From contig JAFGEY010000086.1 of the NCBI GenBank assembly GCA_016931365.1, forward strand, positions 1-17,835: a stretch of 17,835 nt of DNA. Direction: 5' to 3'. Position numbers and translations under genes: made by a program. The stretch comes from Anaerolineae bacterium. GTDB lineage: Bacteria > Chloroflexota > Anaerolineae > JAFGEY01. Positions 13,748-17,835 of this stretch are shown in pieces. The notes under the pieces are model-generated. The model did not search any database. It saw only the letters and a program-made list of their open reading frames with translations, and was not told where the DNA came from. How positions within the stretch are numbered: position 1 is the stretch's first letter; each line of letters starts with the position of its first letter.

Positions 13748-15691
13748 ATGAACACACTCTTTGGGATCGACATCGCCTGGGTGCTCCTGATCGGCGTTGT
13801 CCTGGCGCTCGTCGTCTGGAGCCTCTGGCGATGGCTTGGGCGCAGGAGACGCCATCACACGCCCGCCGATCCTTCGCCATATCGCACTGCCGCAGCCGAG
13901 ACCGAGGCCAATTGGACGGCCTGGAAGACCAGCATCCGCAACGCCCTGATGCAGTACGGCTGGGTCGAATCTTATTTTTTATCCTCCATTCCTCTTCCCC
14001 TGCATGCCGCCGCGATGCGCCGTTACGTTCAGGAGAATACCGGCGACGCGCTGATTTTCCAGGAAGAGCCGCTGCGCATCGAGTTGGCCAATCGCGAGCG
14101 AATGCGCCTCTTTTTGCACAGTTGGAAAGCGGCGTGGGAACTGACCGAATCGGAAAACAGCTTTAACAGCGTCGTCGCCGAGATCGCCGCCCAATTGTGC
14201 AATATGCTGGGTTTCGTCCGGGTACAAGAAGAGCAGCGCATCTTTCACTCCCTGCACGCCTTTATGGTCCGCGCGCCGGCCCTGCGGCTCAAAGTTCCGC
14301 CCCGCTTTCCGATCATCTTTGTGCGGCGGCGCGAAGGCAACCGCGATGATGTGGCCGACCTGCGCAGCCTGATGAGCATCCTCAACGTGACCAGCTATTT
14401 CGCGCTGATCATCGACCTGAACGACTTTGCCGACCGCCTCGATCCCAGCAAGAACCTCAAATACCTGGCCCGCGAAATGATCCACGACTTTATTGTGCTT
14501 AACGGCCATGACCTGCGCCAGATCGTCGTCGCCCGCGACTCCGGCCGGCGACTGGTCGAGTTGATGCTTCAGCAGGTCGACCTGACCGTGGTCTCCCCCT
14601 ATGTCACGTCCGGGCCCGTGCCCGACAATATGTTTTTTGGCCGTGATTACGAACTCAAGACGATTGTTCGCAAGATCGAAGAAACCAGCTTTGCCGTCGT
14701 CGGCGGACGCAAGATCGGCAAAACGTCGATCCTGGCCAAAGTCTATCGCCTCTTGTCCGAAGACGACGCACACCGCGACACCCGCTACCTCGACTGTCAG
14801 GCCGTGACCCACTATGAGGCTTTCTTTGAAGCCGCAAAAATTAACTGGGACATCCAACTGCCGATCGACGCCCCGGAAGCGTTCGGGCAGTGCATCGCCC
14901 GCAACCACAGCCGCCCGGAGGCAGCGCCGATCGTCATCCTGCTCGACGAAGTGGACTCTTTGCTCGAATACGACGCCCAACACGGCCACGCCCTCTTTCG
15001 CGTCTTTCGTGCCCTGTCACAAGAAAACCACGCCCGGTTTGTGTTCTGCGGCGAGCGCACGCTCTACGATCAACTGCACGACGGACGCTCGCCCCTGTTC
15101 AACTTTGGCGATACCGTCCAATTGGGCGCGCTCACCGAGTCGGCGGCGCGGCGGATTATCCTCGAACCGATGCAGACGATGGGCATTTCGATCCAGGAGC
15201 AGGAAGAAATGGTCTACGAGATCATCGACCTGGCCTCCTGCCATCCTAACATCGTGCAATACCTGTGCCAGCAGCTCATCCTGGAGGCAAACACCCGCCG
15301 TGCGCGGCTGATCACCCCGGTCGATCTGCAAACGGTGCGCCATTCAAGCCGCTTTCACGAGTATTTTCTGTCCGTCACCTGGGGCAACACCGGCCCGCTG
15401 GAGCGAGTGATCACCCTGCTCGTCGCCGGGCACGACACGCTCAGTTTTGGCGATCTGGAAGGCATCCTCGCCGAGCGCGGCTTTGCCGTCCCCCAAAGCA
15501 CGCTCGAACAAGCCATCTCGGGCCTGCGCTTGTACGGCATCTTGATCAAAGTGGGCCAGACCTACCGCTTTACCAGCCAGGTTTTTGCCGAAGTGATCCA
15601 GGAAAGCCAGGAAGTGGATATTCTACTCACCAGTCTGCGCAACCAATTGCGCGACCAGGCCGAACGCGAAGGTTGGAGGCCAACATGGTAA
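13748..15691 (+). CDS. membrane-anchored P-loop (STAND-like) ATPase with unrecognised N-terminal region
   Basis: 647 residues from ATG 13748, with GGGGGGA just upstream; the frame is open from 13682 but lacks a ribosome site there. One transmembrane helix (about 8-28) is followed by RRWLGRRRRHH-type basic residues, so the body should be cytoplasmic. Residues about 50-290 form a mixed alpha/beta region I do not recognise, ending in the GPVPDNMFFGRDYEL entry to the NTPase. The P-loop domain has Walker A G319-GRKIGKTS and Walker B IVILLDEVD (D400-E401). A helical/winged-helix region (about 455-620) follows, as in STAND or AAA_16-like ATPases. No C-terminal repeat sensor is attached. The stop overlaps the next start by seven bases. 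Likely partner of the CHAT protein; role inferred, not shown. Confidence 0.83.
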   Translation: MNTLFGIDIAWVLLIGVVLALVVWSLWRWLGRRRRHHTPADPSPYRTAAAETEANWTAWKTSIRNALMQYGWVESYFLSSIPLPLHAAAMRRYVQENTGDALIFQEEPLRIELANRERMRLFLHSWKAAWELTESENSFNSVVAEIAAQLCNMLGFVRVQEEQRIFHSLHAFMVRAPALRLKVPPRFPIIFVRRREGNRDDVADLRSLMSILNVTSYFALIIDLNDFADRLDPSKNLKYLAREMIHDFIVLNGHDLRQIVVARDSGRRLVELMLQQVDLTVVSPYVTSGPVPDNMFFGRDYELKTIVRKIEETSFAVVGGRKIGKTSILAKVYRLLSEDDAHRDTRYLDCQAVTHYEAFFEAAKINWDIQLPIDAPEAFGQCIARNHSRPEAAPIVILLDEVDSLLEYDAQHGHALFRVFRALSQENHARFVFCGERTLYDQLHDGRSPLFNFGDTVQLGALTESAARRIILEPMQTMGISIQEQEEMVYEIIDLASCHPNIVQYLCQQLILEANTRRARLITPVDLQTVRHSSRFHEYFLSVTWGNTGPLERVITLLVAGHDTLSFGDLEGILAERGFAVPQSTLEQAISGLRLYGILIKVGQTYRFTSQVFAEVIQESQEVDILLTSLRNQLRDQAEREGWRPTW

Positions 15692-17835
15692 ATTTCAAGA
15701 CCACCGGGCCGCTCGACGACACTCAGGATCGGGCGATATACGTCGAGCGTCCCGAACAAGAAGCTATTTTGAGCGAGGTGCGCAAGCCCGAGATCGATGC
15801 CTACCTGGCCCTGCTCGGCTCGCGGCAGACCGGCAAAACCACGCTGCTCTATCGCGTCTACGGACAGCTCAAACGCGCAGGCGAGGCCGTGGCCTTTCTC
15901 GATCTGTCGGCGTACCGGGCCCCCAATACGGCCCAAAGCTATGCCCACGCGGCGACCAAAATCTGGGATGAACTCCAGGCCACCCTGTCCAGCGACGCCG
16001 GCGCCGGGCATCCCAAAGCTTTACGCGCGCTCGCCGCCGCCGTCGATGGGCCGGTGCGCTTTCGCGAATTTCTGCTCCAGCTGGCGCGACAGTGCCGGGG
16101 CGCACGGATCGTGATTTTGCTCGACGAGGTAGGCGCATTTATGTCCAACCTCGGTTTTTTCGAGACCATCCGCAGCATTGCATCGAGCCGCGGGCACGAG
16201 TCCGAGCAAGCCTTCAAAAAGTACCTGTTTGTCTTTTCCGGCGCAGTCGATCTGCATGACCTGACCACCAGACAAAACTCGCCCCTGGCCAACATTTGCA
16301 AGGCGATCTATTTGCGGGATTGGGAGCCGCGCGACACTGCAAAACTGGTCAATCTGCTGGCGGAAACTGCCCCGGTCGACGCCGGCGTGGCTGCCTACGT
16401 TCACGCACAGACATTGGGACACCCCTACCTCACTTCGCGCCTCTGCGACCTGGTGCAGCGTGCCCGGCCCAAACAGATCGATCGGGTCGAGATCGACCGC
16501 GCGCTGGAGCGCATGCTTGAAGAAGACGAAAACCTGCGCTACGTCACCCGCGAGCTGGAACGTTACCCCGAAGCCGCCGACCTGTTGCGCGCCATCCTGC
16601 TCGAAGACAAGCGCGTGCCATTCAGTATGATCAATCCGCAGGTGGCCCGATTGTTCGTGATCGGCGCGATCCGCCGCGAGACGCACACCGAAACCGTCGA
16701 CGGTGTGCGGCGCGAGCGCGCCCATTGCGCCGTGCGTAACTCGATCTACAAACGCAGCCTGCGCGACTATTTCCAGGTCGTCGCACCGCATGCGCTGCCA
16801 GCGGTGGAAGAGCTGCCCGCCGACATCCCGCTTGCCACCTCAGCGAATGGTACATTGAGCCTGCCGCCGGCCGTCGATCCACGCAACTATCTCGACTTTA
16901 CACTGCACGTTTACCCCAGCCCCACACGCGGCGATCCCTTCCCGGTGACGGTCGATTCGTGGGCCGGCTCGGCCAGCGGCCAGTTGCTCCTCGACGTGCG
17001 CTCGCTGGCGATCAAGGCGCTGTTGGCCCGCCTGCACGAAAACCGGCTCGCCCCAGACGACCTGCGCACGCTCGGCGCGATGCTCTGGCAGGCCATTTTT
17101 ACCTCGCCCGACGTCGAGCGCCGCTATGTGGCCTGCCAGGCCGAGGCCGGGCTGCGCAAAGGCATCCGCATCAAACTCGATATCGAGTCGCCCGACCTGA
17201 TGTCGCTGCCCTGGGAATACCTGTACGATCCCGAGTCGCAGAGCTTTCCAGCCCTCTCGCCGCGCACACCGATCACGCGCTACACCCACCCGCGCCAGCA
17301 AGAGCCGCCACCGCTGGCCTTCGAGCCGCCGCTGCGCATCTTGCTGGTCAGCGCCACGCCGCAGGAACACCCCCAACTCGACGTCGAACGGGAGCGCGCG
17401 CAGATTTTCGAGGCGATGGAGCGCCTGCAATTCGCGGGCAAGGTCGAGATCGAGATGCTTGAACATGCCACGGTGCGCAATCTCCAGCTCGTGCTGCGCC
17501 GACCCTTCCACGTTTTGCACTACATCGGCCACGGCGCATACGACGCGCAGACCGGCAGCGGCATGCTGGCCCTCGAAGACGAGCAGGGCCACGAGCATGC
17601 CGTCTCGGCAGCGCAACTGCACTACCTGCTCCGCGACACGACGATCCGCCTGGCCGTGTTCAACGCCTGTATGACCGCACAGAGCGCGCCATCAGGTCAC
17701 GCCGCGCCCGCCGGGCACGACGCACCCACCGGGTACGAGGTCGCCGTGGGGCGCAGCGTCGCCGGCGAGTTGATGCGCGCCGGCCTCTCGGCGGCGCTGG
17801 GCATGCAATTTGCAATTTCCGAATCCAGTGCTACA
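15685..17835 (+). CDS. P-loop ATPase-CHAT (caspase-like) protease fusion, 3' end outside window
   Basis: 717 codons are visible with no stop. ATG 15685 overlaps the upstream stop and has GGAGG (15675-15679). Residues about 15-370 form an AAA_35/STAND-like ATPase: the YVERPEQE entry, Walker A G45-SRQTGKTT, Walker B IVILLDEVG (D147-E148), then a winged-helix region to about 370. Residues about 400-520 are the conserved front half of CHAT proteins, with P509-W510-E511-Y512. The peptidase core holds H616 (HYIGHGAYD) and C662 (VFNACMT), the caspase-type dyad. A short repetitive insert follows C662. The core seems nearly complete at the window edge (ALGMQFAIS), so further domains such as TPR or WD repeats may follow. 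CHAT proteases are established effectors in some defence systems (Csx29 of type III-E CRISPR, gasdermin-activating proteases); a similar role here is inference. Confidence 0.9.
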   Translation, partial: MVNFKTTGPLDDTQDRAIYVERPEQEAILSEVRKPEIDAYLALLGSRQTGKTTLLYRVYGQLKRAGEAVAFLDLSAYRAPNTAQSYAHAATKIWDELQATLSSDAGAGHPKALRALAAAVDGPVRFREFLLQLARQCRGARIVILLDEVGAFMSNLGFFETIRSIASSRGHESEQAFKKYLFVFSGAVDLHDLTTRQNSPLANICKAIYLRDWEPRDTAKLVNLLAETAPVDAGVAAYVHAQTLGHPYLTSRLCDLVQRARPKQIDRVEIDRALERMLEEDENLRYVTRELERYPEAADLLRAILLEDKRVPFSMINPQVARLFVIGAIRRETHTETVDGVRRERAHCAVRNSIYKRSLRDYFQVVAPHALPAVEELPADIPLATSANGTLSLPPAVDPRNYLDFTLHVYPSPTRGDPFPVTVDSWAGSASGQLLLDVRSLAIKALLARLHENRLAPDDLRTLGAMLWQAIFTSPDVERRYVACQAEAGLRKGIRIKLDIESPDLMSLPWEYLYDPESQSFPALSPRTPITRYTHPRQQEPPPLAFEPPLRILLVSATPQEHPQLDVERERAQIFEAMERLQFAGKVEIEMLEHATVRNLQLVLRRPFHVLHYIGHGAYDAQTGSGMLALEDEQGHEHAVSAAQLHYLLRDTTIRLAVFNACMTAQSAPSGHAAPAGHDAPTGYEVAVGRSVAGELMRAGLSAALGMQFAISESSAT
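17695..17748 (+). repeat. degenerate 18-bp coding repeat in the CHAT domain
   Basis: Three successive 18-base units encode GHAAPA, GHDAPT and the diverged GYEVAV, and the preceding SAPS looks like the tail of a further unit. They begin about ten residues after the catalytic C662 and before the VGRSVAGELMRAGL helix. It is an in-frame expansion of the loop next to the active site; units are about 70% identical or less. Confidence 0.6.

Noticed and set aside
13979..14989. A 336-codon - strand open frame opposite the membrane ATPase
   Set aside because: It lies fully inside a gene with Walker motifs and shows no domain; a shadow frame.

Overview
The window looks like chromosomal DNA from a GC-rich bacterium, most likely a member of the Chloroflexota. 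This is inferred from three traits: lipoproteins with long Pro/Thr-rich linkers, tandem seven-transmembrane GAF histidine kinases without response regulators, and large ATPase-CHAT fusion proteins. No rRNA, tRNA, insertion sequence or CRISPR array was seen, so the assignment cannot be anchored further. Genes are densely packed, with several 1-8 base stop/start overlaps. No stretch over 300 bases lacks a gene. The longest gaps are 4945-5216, 12006-12273 and 7376-7593, and each holds promoter or terminator signals but no credible gene.

Left part (1-3003, + strand): the 3' end of a GNAT acetyltransferase, a large lipoprotein with many propeller-type repeats (about 235-2322), and a calcineurin-like metallophosphoesterase (2319-2966). 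A strong hairpin follows at 2972-3003.

Middle part (3064-12005, all - strand) reads as three units from right to left. Unit A (12005 to 7594) encodes two paralogous membrane histidine kinases that overlap at TAATG, driven by a near-consensus promoter at 12099-12127. Unit B (7375 to 5217) is a double-GNAT protein followed by an M24 (Xaa-Pro type) peptidase, with a TATAAT promoter at 7456-7485 and a textbook terminator at 5156-5194. Unit C (4944 to 3064) is a rhodanese lipoprotein, a homocysteine S-methyltransferase that starts at TTG, and a small excisionase-type helix-turn-helix protein.

Right part (12140-17835, + strand): an amidohydrolase-superfamily enzyme (12274-13602), expressed divergently from the kinases through back-to-back promoters and closed by a hairpin. 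A separate promoter then opens a two-gene module: a membrane-anchored P-loop ATPase (13748-15691), overlapping by 7 bases a P-loop ATPase fused to a CHAT (caspase-like) protease (15685 to beyond the window end). Both CHAT catalytic residues are present (H616, C662).

The best candidate for an undescribed system is this last pair. One ATPase is tethered to the membrane and carries a large unrecognised N-terminal region. The second couples a STAND-like ATPase to a caspase-like protease. A two-gene signal-relay or conflict (defence or regulated death) module is a reasonable hypothesis, but the 3' end of the system lies outside the window.
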